Positions 1 to 10,852 are shown, counted from the first letter of the stretch. The stretch: DNA of 58,911 bases from Acrasis kona (GCA_026419775.2 JAOPGA020001113.1:1-58911); one strand, 5' to 3'. Notes: generated by a model from the sequence alone, not told the origin. Translations and numbers: made by a program.

Positions 1-787
1 CTCTGGGGTGCGGTTAACGCTCATATCTTCTTACCCAAAAAGTGAAATTTGTAGTAATGGTCAACTTCAAAAATAATGTCAAGTGGGTTGTTTCACCGAT
101 ACACACTATGATCTATTGACAGTGTATACCGTTTATTTGGTCACCAAATACAATCAAAAACTTGTAAAAGATTACATCGGCTGCCACTATAACACCAGCA
201 ACAAATATAAATGATGCTTCAAAAATTTAGAAGGCCGCATCACTACAATCCTGTACTGTGCTGGGGATCAAGTGACAATCAGTGCGAATACAATCTACTG
301 TGTATTTATATTTCGAAATCTGCAGTCCGGCAGATTGGTCATGGTAGCACCAACCGCATCCCAGAGCGAGCGACACCAATGCGGTAGTCAATCGGTGAAC
401 TCTGGAGCAATTCAAACCAATGCGGTGGGATTTGCAATGATGCGGTAGAGCTTCCAATAAAGAAGAGGACCATTAACCAAACTTTCGAGAATCATGTTAG
501 ACACTTTCAGAATATATTTGAGGAGAGAATATTACCGCATTCTAACCTACAACAACATTGACTATAATAGAGTTGTCCATTAGCGAAAAAAAAGGTATGA
601 TAAACACACTGTGCTTCTAACCCTGTTATTAGGCTAAGGCTTTAAAAATTGAGAGGATCAGAAAAAGAGCAAGCCCAACTCGAGAAGGCGTGTGATCCAT
701 GCCGACTCAAGGCCGCATTTCAACTTTGACAGAATGCAAAATCACTTGGAATTTGTTATCATATTGTTGTCACTTTGGCGGTGGTGA
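1..787. other. Gene-poor left edge with repeated ATGCGGT motif
   Basis: No complete gene is visible. The heptamer ATGCGGT or its complement ACCGCAT (or the shorter CCGCAT) recurs at about 235, 353, 379, 420, 440, 534 and 713, and again at 3350 and 3390. Open frames here are short. Several GT...AG pairs of intron-like length (for example 594-631 and 690-732) would link short open segments toward the frame ending at 1078, but more than one frame can be linked this way, so no gene model is offered. Confidence 0.3.
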
Positions 788-1078
788 ATAATACTCAACA
801 TTTTCGACATTACAGAAACATGTAAAAACCTTCGCCGAAATGCCAATAATGCTGCACACAAGGATACTGGTAAAAAGAAGAATGAGAGGCGGCATGGTAA
901 ACGCTCGCACGGTTTTAACTTTGCAATCCGAAAAACTCTAGGCATTACTAATATAATCAACAGGAACACAGGAAGCCTCATGGAAGATTCTCGGCCAACA
1001 AGCCCATCGCGTGGAGTAACCGGTATTGAGTTTGAATCTGAAGACGACTCCGATCTTGATAATAGTATTTTTATGTAG
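788..1078 (+). CDS. Possible 3' exon of an unrecognised, possibly decayed gene
   Basis: This is an open frame of 97 codons with no good start. It ends at TAG 1076-1078 and is followed by AATAAA-like sequence near 1084. The translated C-terminus is basic (KKKNERRHGKRSHG) and then acidic and serine-rich (FESEDDSDLDNS), which looks like real coding sequence rather than a chance frame. An acceptor-like AG at 814-815 would let an upstream exon join. No family is recognised. It may be the tail of a host gene whose start lies left of the window, or a transposon remnant; the neighbouring repeats favour decay. Confidence 0.25.
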   Translation: MILNIFDITETCKNLRRNANNAAHKDTGKKKNERRHGKRSHGFNFAIRKTLGITNIINRNTGSLMEDSRPTSPSRGVTGIEFESEDDSDLDNSIFM

Positions 1079-2520
1079 TGTACAATAATAAATAGTGCCC
1101 TCACTGTTATAAATATGCATTAACAACATTGCATTTATAGTACAGTCAGCATTCGAGTGGCTTTTGATTTTCGCAAACTTTCACACTAATTGTAAACTTC
1201 TATCAACCTATTGTCCAACAACCGAGATGTAACAACCGAATTGCAGAGCGCGAGCAACGGAAACCAATTGAAGAACAACTGGCTCGGTGGAAGTTAAATT
1301 TCCAGAAAGTAATAGATAACTAACTTTTGATGGTTGTTGGAATTCAACATTAGTTACCATCATTCGACAACAGTAAAAATGTATGTTAGAATTACGGATA
1401 TAAAAGCATTCTAACTTTAATAGTGATTTACGCTATTGTATAATCGAGTTGGAGGACATTACTTTGTGAATGAGTTGATGAGATTGACATTAGCGAATAA
1501 CCCACCGTTGGATTTGCAGTTGAGAGGATGTCTGAAATAAACTGTAATAACAAATGCTATGGTTATAACTCTTAGTAAAGGTTGGAAACTAAAAAATGTT
1601 TTTACTTAGCATTAATATGCCTGGTACCACTATACCTTGTCTCAGCACTGAGACTGAATACCCGCTTTCCGCAAATCAGTCTCAGCACTGAGACTGGCGG
1701 ATCATCCGCTTTCCGCAAATCAGTCTCAAGACTGAGANTGGATATAAAATTACAATAAACAATTTCAGTTTACAAAATACTATTTCAGCTTTTTCTTCAT
1801 TTTTATGGGANTAACATTCAGTATTTTAGGGTTACCCTATTTATTTAGACATTGCAAAAAGAGATACACTCTTTGTCAAACAAAGGCATTAGTGAAAATG
1901 ATGGTTGTTAATGCATGGATCATTTTTCAAAACTTGAAAACAATCAATTATCGTCAAAGTCAACTTCAGTTCATTTATAATATTGTAAAGGAGATAAGTG
2001 TTTCAATAAAAAAATTCTCTAAATAGTCTTTAAGACTTAAGTCGTCTTTAAACTCACCACTAAAGATAACAAATACATTCTTCTATACTTTTTAGTTATT
2101 AACCCACAGAAACATGATGTCAAAACCCTCAAATTCATTATTGGCAGGGGTGGACAGCTTTATATTGGGACAAACAATTTTATAAAATTAGTTCATTTGG
2201 AAGTTATCCTTCATAAATGTTAATCCATCCATTTAAAAATAAATAATTAAAAATAAAAGCACATTGTATAAAACAACTGTTAAGATGTACATTTTAATAT
2301 ACCATAATTTTGTAATTTCTAATAAATAATGTCAATACAAGTCTAATGATAAGATTCAATGTAGTTAAAAAATAGAAGCAAAATGCTCATATTGTAATCA
2401 ATATTTGAGTTACAAAAACCGTTTAGAGAATGTAAGTCCAAACACTAATTGTTTTTTTTTGTATAAATCGCATTCTGCGAAAAGCTTTATTAGAATAAAT
2501 TTACATATTTATAAATGACT
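1079..2520. other. AT-rich stretch without recognisable genes
   Basis: Apart from the palindromic repeat at 1639-1740, no coding signal is visible. The longest open frame (about 1805-2026) has no family resemblance and contains an ambiguous base. Single ambiguous bases (n) occur at 1738 and 1811. Confidence 0.5.
1639..1740. repeat. Tandem palindromic repeat, three copies
   Basis: A hairpin-forming unit (arms CAGTCTCAG and CTGAGACTG around a 2-nt spacer, best at 1677-1696) occurs three times. The copies are separated by the spacer word CCGCTTTCCGCAAAT, itself repeated at about 1661 and 1708. The first copy (from 1639) and the third (1721-1740) are slightly diverged. No coding content is present. 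It could be a terminal region of a mobile element or a protein-binding array; the sequence does not say which. Confidence 0.75.
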
Positions 2521-3057
2521 CTATACAGCCGAAGGCCCGTCTAGCTTGGCGGATTTGATGGCGTGCATTGCGCAACACGCGTGCCAGATGGAGTAAGAGG
2601 TCTCCATCAAAGTGGTTGATATCTTCCTCAACACTTGGAGTGGCTTTTTGACTGGTATCTTACTAGAAAAACGCTTAACTACATCCATACTAGTGTAACC
2701 AAGTAGACTAGCATAAATAGTAGCTTTACACTTGTCAGTCATAGGATGTTTGTCAAAATCAAAACCACTCTGGTACAGTGTAAATGGAAGACCCCAAAAT
2801 TTAAATGAGCCCTTTATAAGTGAACTTGGCAGCATGTTGCTGCGAATCAGTTCATTAATTGATTGCATTGCATCATATGTGTATGGCAAGTTTCTGCGAC
2901 AATTTAAAAGAACATGGGATTGGTCCTCATGTTGCAAACAACACCTTGGGCATTTGGTGTTAATTATTTGATTCTTGTCGTCCCAATACTGCATTTTAGA
3001 GAGTGTGCAGAGTTGATTGCCAATTGAAATTGTTAAAGAGTGATGATGATGTAACAA
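2521..3057 (-). mobile_element. LINE fragment: C-terminal zinc-knuckle end of a reverse-transcriptase ORF
   Basis: The 178-codon open frame carries the zf-RVT-like pattern CPRC...HEDQSHVLLNC typical of the region after the reverse transcriptase in many non-LTR retrotransposon ORFs. No reverse-transcriptase catalytic motif is present upstream in any frame, so this is only the 3' part. It ends in low-complexity CAT repeats at its upstream side. The strand matches the LINE endonuclease-like remains at 5968-6950, so both could come from one element interrupted by the foldback block, but that is an inference. Confidence 0.5.
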
Positions 3058-4239
3058 AATAGTTGAAGGGCAATGATGATGTGAAACACCAGCACGGTCG
3101 ATTCACATCGCCTCGCGGTTTACAAGAGGACACTAGATGGTAGTGCTTGTGAATTGTCGCAACAGCAGCAACTAGATCATCAACAACACAATGAACATAA
3201 GAAAGTTGATGTTGACAGCTTCAAGGTAAATTCAAATGTGGAAAACAAGCTTAGTTTTAGACAATATAATCCTTTTTCTGGAAGAGCATTCAATATTAAC
3301 TAACAGTCAATAATACACAGGGATTTGTATGATTGTGCTTTGGGATAGACCGCATTTTATTGTTTTGAAAGTTTTAGTAATGGCAATTTCCGCATTTTAC
3401 TCTTCAATGCGTGCTTCGACAATAATGCTGAGGATCTAATTCTGTTCAGGTCCAGTCTGTTACATCATTATGTAGATAAATAGGAAAGAGAAAAAATGCA
3501 TTTTTAAATTTTAAATTTTAAAATCAATGTTTTATTGATGACATTAAAGTTGATAGAATAGATGATCCGTTATTTGTCGCCGAGGCTGCTAAATTTTTAC
3601 AAACACTGGAGGAGGAAGCACATTAGCTTGAATACAGTTGAAGCCGGAAGACAAATGAAATCATGGTTCATGAAGACAAAAGTAGTTTTTAATATACAAT
3701 AAAATACTGTCATGTTATGCTTGTATGTCTGCAATAATTGTATCATCATTGAATAACATGTTGGTTATTGAACGAAATGCACCGGTTGTGATAAAATTGC
3801 TTTTTTTGTCATGAGTGAAGATTGCGCTGATAGCTCAAAAAAGGAACAGCTGATGCTTGGTGCATTCATATTTTCCACATTTATGTATTATTTCACGTCA
3901 TTACAAATTTATTTTTTTTATTTATCCTTTATATTAAGGCTCTTCACCCCTATTTATTGGCAACTTCATCTATAGCAGCTTTATATTAATAGCCCCATTT
4001 TTTAATCTTTTTTTACAGCTTCAGTCCCATAATAAAATGTAATAATTATCTCTTTGCTGTGTATCATACACTCAACATTGAGATGGACAATTATAATTCC
4101 AACTTGTCGTTCACATGTTGGCTCACCATCAAATGTGATTTTTTATAGCAGCTTCTTGATATGTTTGTTATAAAATCGTATCTTATCTATAATTATCATG
4201 ATTTGTTTCTGATCAACTGTCACTATGTTATTAAATTCC
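3058..4239. other. Decayed sequence between LINE fragment and foldback block
   Basis: No gene is recognised. A start-less open frame of about 74 codons at 3082-3303 (+) encodes a Gln/His-rich stretch (QQQQLDHQQHNEHKK) and ends in PFSGRAFNIN. A 31-codon fragment near 3531-3625 (+) is acidic. Both could be exon remnants. The rest is AT-rich without structure I can interpret. Confidence 0.3.
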
Positions 4240-5820
4240 CGATGTTTGAGTTAAATTAATTTTTGATTTTTTGAAAAAGTATAAGTCAAAATGCTTAAAT
4301 ATGCGTATCGGGAGTTTTCGTTAGTAGCTTTTCAACTTCAACTTTGACTTAACGAAGGTTACTTTAAAAACTCCCGATACGAATATTTGAGCTTTTTAAG
4401 CGTTTTAGCTTGGAAAAAAAAATCAAAAATCAGAAAGCATGGATTTGGTTCTAAATTATTTTTTATTTTATTCTAAAGTACTATAGTACTATAGGTCAAG
4501 AGTTTTAGTCCACTGTTTTGCAACTTTACATTAGAGTCAGTGAGAGTTGATTTTTAAATTCCCGATACGGATATTTAAGGTTTTTAAGCATAATAGCTCA
4601 AGAAAAAATCAAAAATCAAAAGTTTGGGTTTGTGTCAGAATCAAATTTTAATTTTTTTCTGGAGTAATATTGGTCAGAATGCTCAAATATGCGTATTTGG
4701 AGTTTCTGTTACTAGCTTTCCAACTTCAGCAGAAGTCGACTCAAGTCACTTTTAAAATCCCCGATACGAAGATTTGAGCTTCCTAAGCGTACTAGCATAT
4801 AAAAAAATTAAAAAAATTAAATTTGGGTTTGGATCGAAATTAAATTTTAATTTTTTACTGAAGAAATATTGGTCGATATACCCGAATATACGTATTCGGA
4901 GTTTACGTTTCTACCTTTTCAACTTCAACTTTAAGTCGGTGAGAGTTGATTCTTAAATTCCCGATACGTGTCTTTGAGCTTCCTAAGCATAATAACTCAA
5001 GAAAAAAACAAAAATCAAAAAGTTTGGGTTTGTGTCAGAATCAAATTTTAATTTTTTCCTGAAAGAATATTGGTTAAGACGCTCATATATTTGTATCGGG
5101 AGTTTTTGTCACTGGGTTCTCAACTTTGTCTTTAAGCCAGCGAAAGTCGTTTCTTAAATTCCCGATACGAATATATGAGCTTCTTAAGCGTACTAATATT
5201 AGAAAAAAATCAAAAAACAAAAAACTTGGGTTTGGGTCGAATATTTTTATGATGTTTTTCAGAGCAATGACGAAAAAAAGCTCAAAAATATTTATCGGGA
5301 GTTTTAGTAAGAGTGATCAAAGTAAAATTAATTCCTAATACTTATATCTAAGCATTTTGACCAATCTATCGTATATTCAAGCATTTCAACCTAGCTTTCT
5401 TCAGAAAAATATTAAAAAATAATTTCGACTTAATTTTAAGTTTTTTATTTTTTATTTTTTAATATGCTAGTAAGCTTAGGAAGCTCAAATCTTCGTATCG
5501 GGGATTTTAAAAGTGACTTGAGTCGTCCTCTGCTGAAGTTGAAAAGCTAGTAACAGAAACTCCAGATACGCATATTAAAGCATTTTAACCTATTTTACTT
5601 GATATAAAATCAAAAATTGGTTTTTGAGACAAACCCAAGCTTTTTGATTGTTAGTTTTTTCTTGAACTATTATGCTTGAGTAGCTCAAATATTCGTATCG
5701 GGGATTCGCCAACTCTAACATAAAGTTGCAAAGCAATGGACTAAAACTCCAGATGCGCATATTTTAGCATATTGACCTATAGTACTTTAGGAAAAAACAC
5801 AAAATAATTTAGAACCAAAT
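4240..5820. repeat. Foldback element: about 200-bp direct repeats arranged as a long inverted repeat
   Basis: The word CCCGATACG recurs at about 4372, 4561, 4761, 4961 and 5161, a period close to 200 bp, each time followed by a stretch like AATATTTGAGCTTCCTAAGCG. Each unit also carries the complement (CGTATCGGGAGTTT) about 70 bp upstream, so single units can form hairpins. From about 5340 to 5820 the units run in the opposite orientation: 5462-5580 is nearly the complement of 4690-4800, and the outer 18 bp match exactly (4443-4460 against 5803-5820). No open frame longer than about 70 codons is present. It looks like a non-coding foldback transposon or satellite. Confidence 0.7.
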
Positions 5821-5900
5821 AGCTTAGCGGTCAAAGCTGCCATTTAAGCTTGCTTAGCAAAGTCTCAATAGTCGGTAGTTCGATTCCGATCGAAGGAAAG
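5813..5900 (+). ncRNA. tRNA-like pol III promoter relic, possible SINE head
   Basis: TAGCTTAGCGGT (5820-5831) matches an A box and AGTTCGATTCC (5877-5887) matches a B box with one difference. The spacing fits a tRNA with a long variable arm. The T-arm pairs only with an enlarged loop and no acceptor stem closes, so this is not a working tRNA. It directly abuts the right end of the foldback block. A tRNA-derived SINE head or a decayed tRNA gene are the two readings. Confidence 0.3.
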
Positions 5901-5967
5901 GGCCTTGTAAAACCACCAGTTTTATAAACACCCTTATAGTTCCTTAGATACACTTAATTTAACCTTT

Positions 5968-6950
5968 TTGAGGATTTCTGATGCTTTTCACTTGTTATCA
6001 AGGTATTCTACAAGTTTATTCCATTGTTTGTTGCTAATTTCTCCCCTCTCCCCAATACAAATTTTGTTGTTAAAATGGCTGTTAAATAATTCCATATCCC
6101 AGTCAATCTTCCCTAGTACCCTTCTTGTGATTCTTTTACTAAGAAAATCAAAAGTATGATATCCGCATGCTTTACACAACGAAACAACGTATAGGATCTG
6201 TTGGAGTTGTTTCTATAAGCGATCATATCATTTTGTGCTCTAAATAATACATCTGTCTCTGCTTTGTTTACGCCTCCTTTATAGTCAAAAGACGTCAGCA
6301 AACATAGGCGTCATGTTAGTAAGTATGCCATTTTATCTCGCTATTTTCACTTTTCTGTCCATGTGACATTTAATGTATAGCCATTTGATGTTGAGGTTTT
6401 TCTAGGTAATGCATTTCTGGATAAACTCGGTTTTGGATAAACACAGCTGCTGCACCTCCAATTCTATTGTTGTCGTCTGCTTTATATGATCCTAGTCCAA
6501 ATAATTGAGTTGTTACCAATTCTGCCATTTGGAACCAAAGACTTGTCCCCTTTGTTTGTTTCTTTTATTTGTAGATTGTATGTCTCACACAGCTCTATCA
6601 ATAGTAGCCAGGCACCTTTCGACCATGATCTTCTTAACAAGTATCTACATGATACTTTCCTTCAATCATGAGTTGACCTCATAGCCGGGTATGTTTTGGA
6701 GCATGTCAACAGTTGCCTAGTTACCTGCCGTTTTTGCCATTCAATCCATAAATCCGTTCTATTTGATGCCTTCTTTTGAGTGATACACTTCTGGATAAAT
6801 TTGATTAATTTTTATTACATATTCATTGTTGTCCCTAAATCCCTCTGAGAATGCTCTCACCGCGTTTAGATAATCAGTTCTGATAGAGATATTGGGATCT
6901 TGCCATGGTATTTGGAGTTCCTCGACATCCAATATGAGTTATAACAGAAA
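5968..6950 (-). mobile_element. LINE fragment: endonuclease end and linker, degenerate
   Basis: Read on the minus strand, several short frames carry pieces resembling the apurinic endonuclease domain of non-LTR elements: an NRIGGAAAVFIQN segment near 6430-6480, and a segment IDWDMELFNSHF near 6050-6110 like the linker before the reverse transcriptase. Stops and frameshifts separate the pieces. An upstream piece near 6790-6930 (WQDPNISIRTDYLNAVRAF) fits the same domain. This is an old fragment with no intact ORF. Confidence 0.45.
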
Positions 6951-7645
6951 CTTTAATACTAGAAATGCATATGTGCTTCTCGGACAGAACAGCTCCTAAC
7001 ACATACTTTTATACATATATGCAAGACAACGAAAATTTGTTACATCCACAATCTTTATCTGACTAATGTTTGATCCTCACTGAAAAAATTTCATAAATTT
7101 GAAACATAAGAATCAAAAGCAAATTGGTATATAAGACCTATATTCCAGCGTTTGCACAGCAATTAAAGTTGTTTTAATGATGAACTATACTCTGCATCTA
7201 AAAGACAAGAAAGTTTATCAAGCGTTTATTTAATTAACAATTATAGTATTTTGATAAAACTTGTCACATATAATATCTTTGAAAGGATCTCTTAGAGAAA
7301 CTTGATTCTCCTGTGCAATCATGTGATACAGATGGGATGATTTGTGGTTGCAAACAGAGTCACATCCGCTAAAGAATTATAGACTCGTTCACATTCTGCA
7401 ACACTGACAGAATGAGTGCTGAAGCATATGTGATGTCGGTGACATAAATATGTTTGAATACTGCAGTCTGTTTCTTGCTCTGATTGTTTGGTATAATTTA
7501 CCTTTAATAAATCTTCTTCGCTACTTTTTTATATATTGACAGAATTGAAGTATTTTATTGTCTAGAGCAGTCAAATTAGCCAAATAAATAAATACTTACA
7601 AAAAATCAATTTATTGTGGGGGCTGAACAAGAATTCTTTGCAATG
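6951..7645. other. No gene seen
   Basis: AT-rich sequence without open frames or repeats I can recognise, lying between LINE remains and the Tc1-like fragment. Confidence 0.5.
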
Positions 7646-8120
7646 TCACATTTTATCAAAGTGTGAGTAAAAGGATGCAATATTGTTCCAAATCACGTTG
7701 TGTAAAGAGCTAGGAACTTCAATCCAAAACGGATTTTGTGTCTTTCGATGCCTCATAAGAAATGCTTTTGAAAAGGCAAATACAAGCTCGCATGGATTAA
7801 GCTCGCTCGAGTATGTCGGAAGAAAAATAGGAGTAATACCAACTGCATCAAAGATCAACATCATGGGCTCAAGGGTATCCTCCGCAGCGTGAGTTTGGGC
7901 ATTATCCATTAACAAATAATCGCCCCTACCAAGATATCCTGATTCAATAGCGTTCATAAAGAAGGTTAGAACATCATACTGTGTAACTCCATCTGCCTTC
8001 AAATCAATAAAAAGATGATTGGATGTGTTCAAGGAAGTTAACAGCAACAGTGACATTACCATATCATCTGGCTCACTGTATGTTCTAGTGTTGGTAGTGA
8101 TGTTGTGAAAATATCAAGAA
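7646..8120 (-). mobile_element. Tc1/mariner/IS630-like transposase fragment (DDE_3 type)
   Basis: A 138-codon frame (7646-8062), extendable upstream in the same frame, shows the second and third catalytic motifs of IS630/Tc1-like DDE transposases: YLLMDNAQTHAAE with Asp-Asn, then IFLPTYSSELNPCELVFAF with the ELNPCE signature. The N-terminal helix-turn-helix region is missing and I see no terminal repeats. It is a truncated, inactive copy. Confidence 0.7.
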
Positions 8121-8195
8121 CGCACTTTACAAATAGCAAAATCGGCGGTGGTTCGTTTATTAAAACTGAATATATCCGCACTGAAAAAATAGAAG

Positions 8196-8740
8196 GTGAG
8201 CATTGTGGAATTTGTTTCTACAAGACTGTTTGTAACTAGTCATGGCAATTCCAGAAGCTCTACATTTCATAGCAGGATGTCCAATGAGGAAAAAGCCGAG
8301 TTGCGCAGCAAGATAGTTGTGGATACGAGAGATTCTTCAATTAATGTTTACAAAAAATTGAAAGACAATGGGGTTTGTGTCTTCTCTCCGCAGCAGGTAC
8401 GAACTATAAAATGCCAGGCAAAGGATACAAAGAATGATTCCGTCAATATTGGATGAACATTCGCTGTTTTCCCTGATATATTGAGGTTTATATATCCATA
8501 TAATCTCCAGTTTGTACTATTATTTACCATGGATGCCATAAATGCAATGAAATCCACAAAAGAATGGTTTATTGACACTACCTTCAACTTGTGGCAAGGA
8601 TATGTAACATCAATTGCAATCAAGAATCCGTTCATTAAAACCAATCCAATGCAAGTCGGCCTTACTTATATGCACCAGGTTAGTATCATATTCGTTTTTG
8701 ATGACTGACATTGTAGACCAAAAGTAGTGATACCCACTTA
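8196..8740 (+). mobile_element. MULE-like transposase fragment, cut off at the Harbinger insertion
   Basis: Two adjacent frames (8196-8456 and 8481-8708) read like the start of a Mutator-like transposase: a helical segment ending KLKDNGVCVFSPQQVRTIK, then EWFIDTTFNLWQGY, which resembles the first catalytic aspartate region (IDGTFK) of MULEs. A stop separates the frames. The Harbinger element starts at 8751 and no MULE continuation is visible past 10935, so the 3' part is lost or too diverged. The family call rests on two short motifs. Confidence 0.4.
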
Positions 8741-8784
8741 CTTAGATTAATAGGGTTGTATGAAAACTTGAGTTACGGTTAGTA

Positions 8785-8835
8785 ACGCAAGTTACTCAAG
8801 TTACTCAGGTTACTCAAGTTACTCAAGTTACTCAA
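8785..8835 (+). repeat. Left subterminal 9-bp array of the Harbinger element
   Basis: The 9-bp word GTTACTCAA and one-base variants repeat about six times just inside the left TIR. The mirror array lies at 10853-10910. Arrays like this commonly bind the transposon's own DNA-binding protein, here presumably the Myb-like product; that role is inferred. Confidence 0.8.
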
Positions 8836-8904
8836 GTAGTTTTTAAAACGAGTTCGTTTCACTTTTACACGGGGGGAAAATGAGAAAATAAATTAACAAT
8901 AGAA

Positions 8905-9450
8905 TTACAAAAATAGAATGCTATTCAATGTATTTGCGATTGGAAAATTGGTCCTGATCTCAATAGCACTAATGATTGATGCTGTATAGAAGGCCAAGGG
9001 GTGTAGCGATCTATCATTTCTCCACCTCTCTGTAAAGCATTTATACTTTTTGATCCTATTAATCGACTGTTCGACAACAATTCTAACAGAGCCAATGGTG
9101 CTATTGAAATCCATGTCAGCTTGATCCAACGGATTATATCGGCGCGCTTTAATAGGTGTCAAACATTTCTGTAAACCAATGTAAGCACTGTCTCCCAATA
9201 TAACCTCTTCCTCCCCTATCTGTATTTGTCTATCTTCTATCCAAGATCTTGCAATGGTGATGTCATGATTCCTACCAAAAAATGGTCCATGAACATCAAT
9301 GATCTGTCCATTTGTTACATTGCAAACTACATGGTACTTCATAGTATGCCTCTTTTTTTTTCCGGAATAATATAGCTCCTGGATGCGGTAATCTTGTGGT
9401 TGCTCAATGTTGCACTCGGTGGCGTCAATCACAGTCCAGCAGTTACACAA
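8905..9450 (-). CDS. PIF/Harbinger DDE transposase (DDE_Tnp_4), short form
   Basis: This 181-residue protein would catalyse excision and insertion of the surrounding element. It contains the DDE core: VIDATECNIEQP (first Asp, about residue 9), ILGDSAYIGLQ (second Asp, about residue 85) and VVEQSINRIKKYK (Glu, about residue 126). The GPFFGRNHDITIARSW block is also typical. Family members are usually 350-450 residues with an N-terminal helical part; here the frame begins almost at the first catalytic motif and I find no upstream exon, since the start lies 23 bp from the divergent ORF's start. The N-terminus is therefore lost or unusually reduced. Activity is doubtful. Confidence 0.8.
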   Translation of the reverse strand: MCNCWTVIDATECNIEQPQDYRIQELYYSGKKKRHTMKYHVVCNVTNGQIIDVHGPFFGRNHDITIARSWIEDRQIQIGEEEVILGDSAYIGLQKCLTPIKARRYNPLDQADMDFNSTIGSVRIVVEQSINRIKKYKCFTERWRNDRSLHPLAFYTASIISAIEIRTNFPIANTLNSILFL

Positions 9451-9473
9451 TAGTTAAAAGCAAATAACAAACC
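9451..9473. promoter_or_regulatory. Divergent promoter inside the Harbinger element
   Basis: Only 23 bp separate the start codons of the transposase (minus) and the Myb-like protein (plus), so both must use a shared or overlapping control region, or 5' ends inside each other's coding sequence. Confidence 0.35.
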
Positions 9474-10751
9474 ATGTCAGAGAGAAAGAGTTGGAACATT
9501 CGCGAAGAAGAATTGATAGCGTATTGCTGGAACCAGATTGGGATACGCAACATCAAAGCAATTGCTGAAAAGCTGTTTGCCAACATCAACAGCAAGAAGG
9601 TAGCTGACAAGATCAACAACCTTATCAAGACAGGTGTTTTGTATAAAAAGGATGATTTTGGAACGTACCAACACGTGGTGTCAGTTGATCACTTCAGAGC
9701 AGGTATTGAAGGGTTTCTAAGGAAATTTGAAGAACTTTATGTCTCTGGTAAGTCCTTTTTCAGGGAGATTGTGGACTTGACGGACGTACCAACACCAAGG
9801 AGGTCAAGCGATGACGAGTCAGATGGCAATGAAAAGAACAAGAGCAAGAGGGCAGCTCCTCTTATTGATGTGCGACAGCGAAGCGGTAGTGCTTTAAACG
9901 AACTACGGGGCAAGGAGTCTACCTTGGCTAAGGAGTTGACCAACAAGAAAAAAAGGAAAGCATCTGGTTTAACATCCAGAGATAGAAGAGTTCGAGCCAC
10001 CGCTAGCACTTCTTACTCTTCCCAACTTCCTGAATCTTCCATTGAACACCATCATCAAGTCACTCCAATTGACTTTAATCAAGTGCCTGAAGACTGTTTT
10101 CAAGAGTCAAGGGAGTCAATTGCAAGAGGAAAGCAGACACCTAGGAAGAGAAGAAGGACAGGAGCACCACAGAGATTCTCGCCATCAGTTGACAATGACA
10201 CGGATGCCTACATGTATGGCATTGAGCCAGTCAATGATCTAGTCAACGACTTTGATTTTTATCAGTCCTCTTCTGATGAACCTAACACGCCTATCAATTC
10301 CACATTGATACTACCTGCCACGCCTACTCCCACATCAACTCCCACGCCCACTCCCACCCCTACACCTACACCAACTCCTACTCCAACACCCTTGCCCGCA
10401 TCTGCGTCATTAGATTCTTCCGTATCAGTGACAACGCCCACACCAACAATAGCACCTGTGTCTCCAGCAATAGACACTCCAGAGGAAAGAAGGGCCAAAT
10501 TGTGCAGAGCTGCTCAGTCAAGATTGTTGGCATCGGGACCTGTTATTGCACCAGCTGCAGCACCAGATACTTACAGATCTGTTGTTGCACCATTGGTAGT
10601 AGTTGATGGCACACACCATGTTACACAACGTAACAGTGGACTAAGACATGATTCTGAACTGCAGTCTATTCTTATTGAACAAGCAAGAGAAAGAATCAAG
10701 TTGATGAAGAAGATGTCTAATATGTTGGATATGCTTCATGACCATCAATAA
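9474..10751 (+). CDS. Harbinger Myb/SANT-like DNA-binding protein
   Basis: The 425-residue product starts with a Myb/SANT-like helical domain (about residues 5-70: WNIREEELIAYCWNQIG ... VADKINNLIKTGVLYKK). The middle is low complexity: basic nuclear-localisation-like clusters (KNKSKRA, KKKRKA, PRKRRR), then a Thr-Pro repeat of about a dozen TP units near residues 283-305. A short helical tail (QARERIKLMKKMSNMLDML) may dimerise. PIF/Harbinger elements typically encode such a protein beside the transposase to help nuclear import and TIR binding. The frame is intact over its full length. Confidence 0.7.
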   Translation: MSERKSWNIREEELIAYCWNQIGIRNIKAIAEKLFANINSKKVADKINNLIKTGVLYKKDDFGTYQHVVSVDHFRAGIEGFLRKFEELYVSGKSFFREIVDLTDVPTPRRSSDDESDGNEKNKSKRAAPLIDVRQRSGSALNELRGKESTLAKELTNKKKRKASGLTSRDRRVRATASTSYSSQLPESSIEHHHQVTPIDFNQVPEDCFQESRESIARGKQTPRKRRRTGAPQRFSPSVDNDTDAYMYGIEPVNDLVNDFDFYQSSSDEPNTPINSTLILPATPTPTSTPTPTPTPTPTPTPTPTPLPASASLDSSVSVTTPTPTIAPVSPAIDTPEERRAKLCRAAQSRLLASGPVIAPAAAPDTYRSVVAPLVVVDGTHHVTQRNSGLRHDSELQSILIEQARERIKLMKKMSNMLDMLHDHQ

Positions 10752-10852
10752 TTATAATAAAGTGTTTTTGTAATTATTTATAAAATGTATTATAAATAGA
10801 ATCCTTATTTGTAATCTCTTGATTTCTGATATCTGCAATCGCCTCATAAAAC

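Noticed and set aside
1805-2026. 73-codon plus-strand open frame
   Set aside because: AT-rich, contains an ambiguous base, no recognisable motif or codon structure; likely chance.
4774-5338. Two short plus-strand frames in the foldback block
   Set aside because: They lie within tandem repeat units, are rich in Lys/Phe/Ile from AT-rich DNA, and are not conserved between units.
5813-5900. Functional tRNA gene
   Set aside because: A- and B-box words are present, but the acceptor stem does not pair and the T-loop is too large, so only a relic is claimed.
9737-10009. Minus-strand open frame opposite the Myb-like protein
   Set aside because: It is an antisense shadow: composition mirrors the plus-strand frame, with no start context and no motif.
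10262-10498. Minus-strand frame with a Gly-Val repeat (VGVGVGVG)
   Set aside because: This is only the antisense reading of the Thr-Pro codon repeat in the Myb-like protein.
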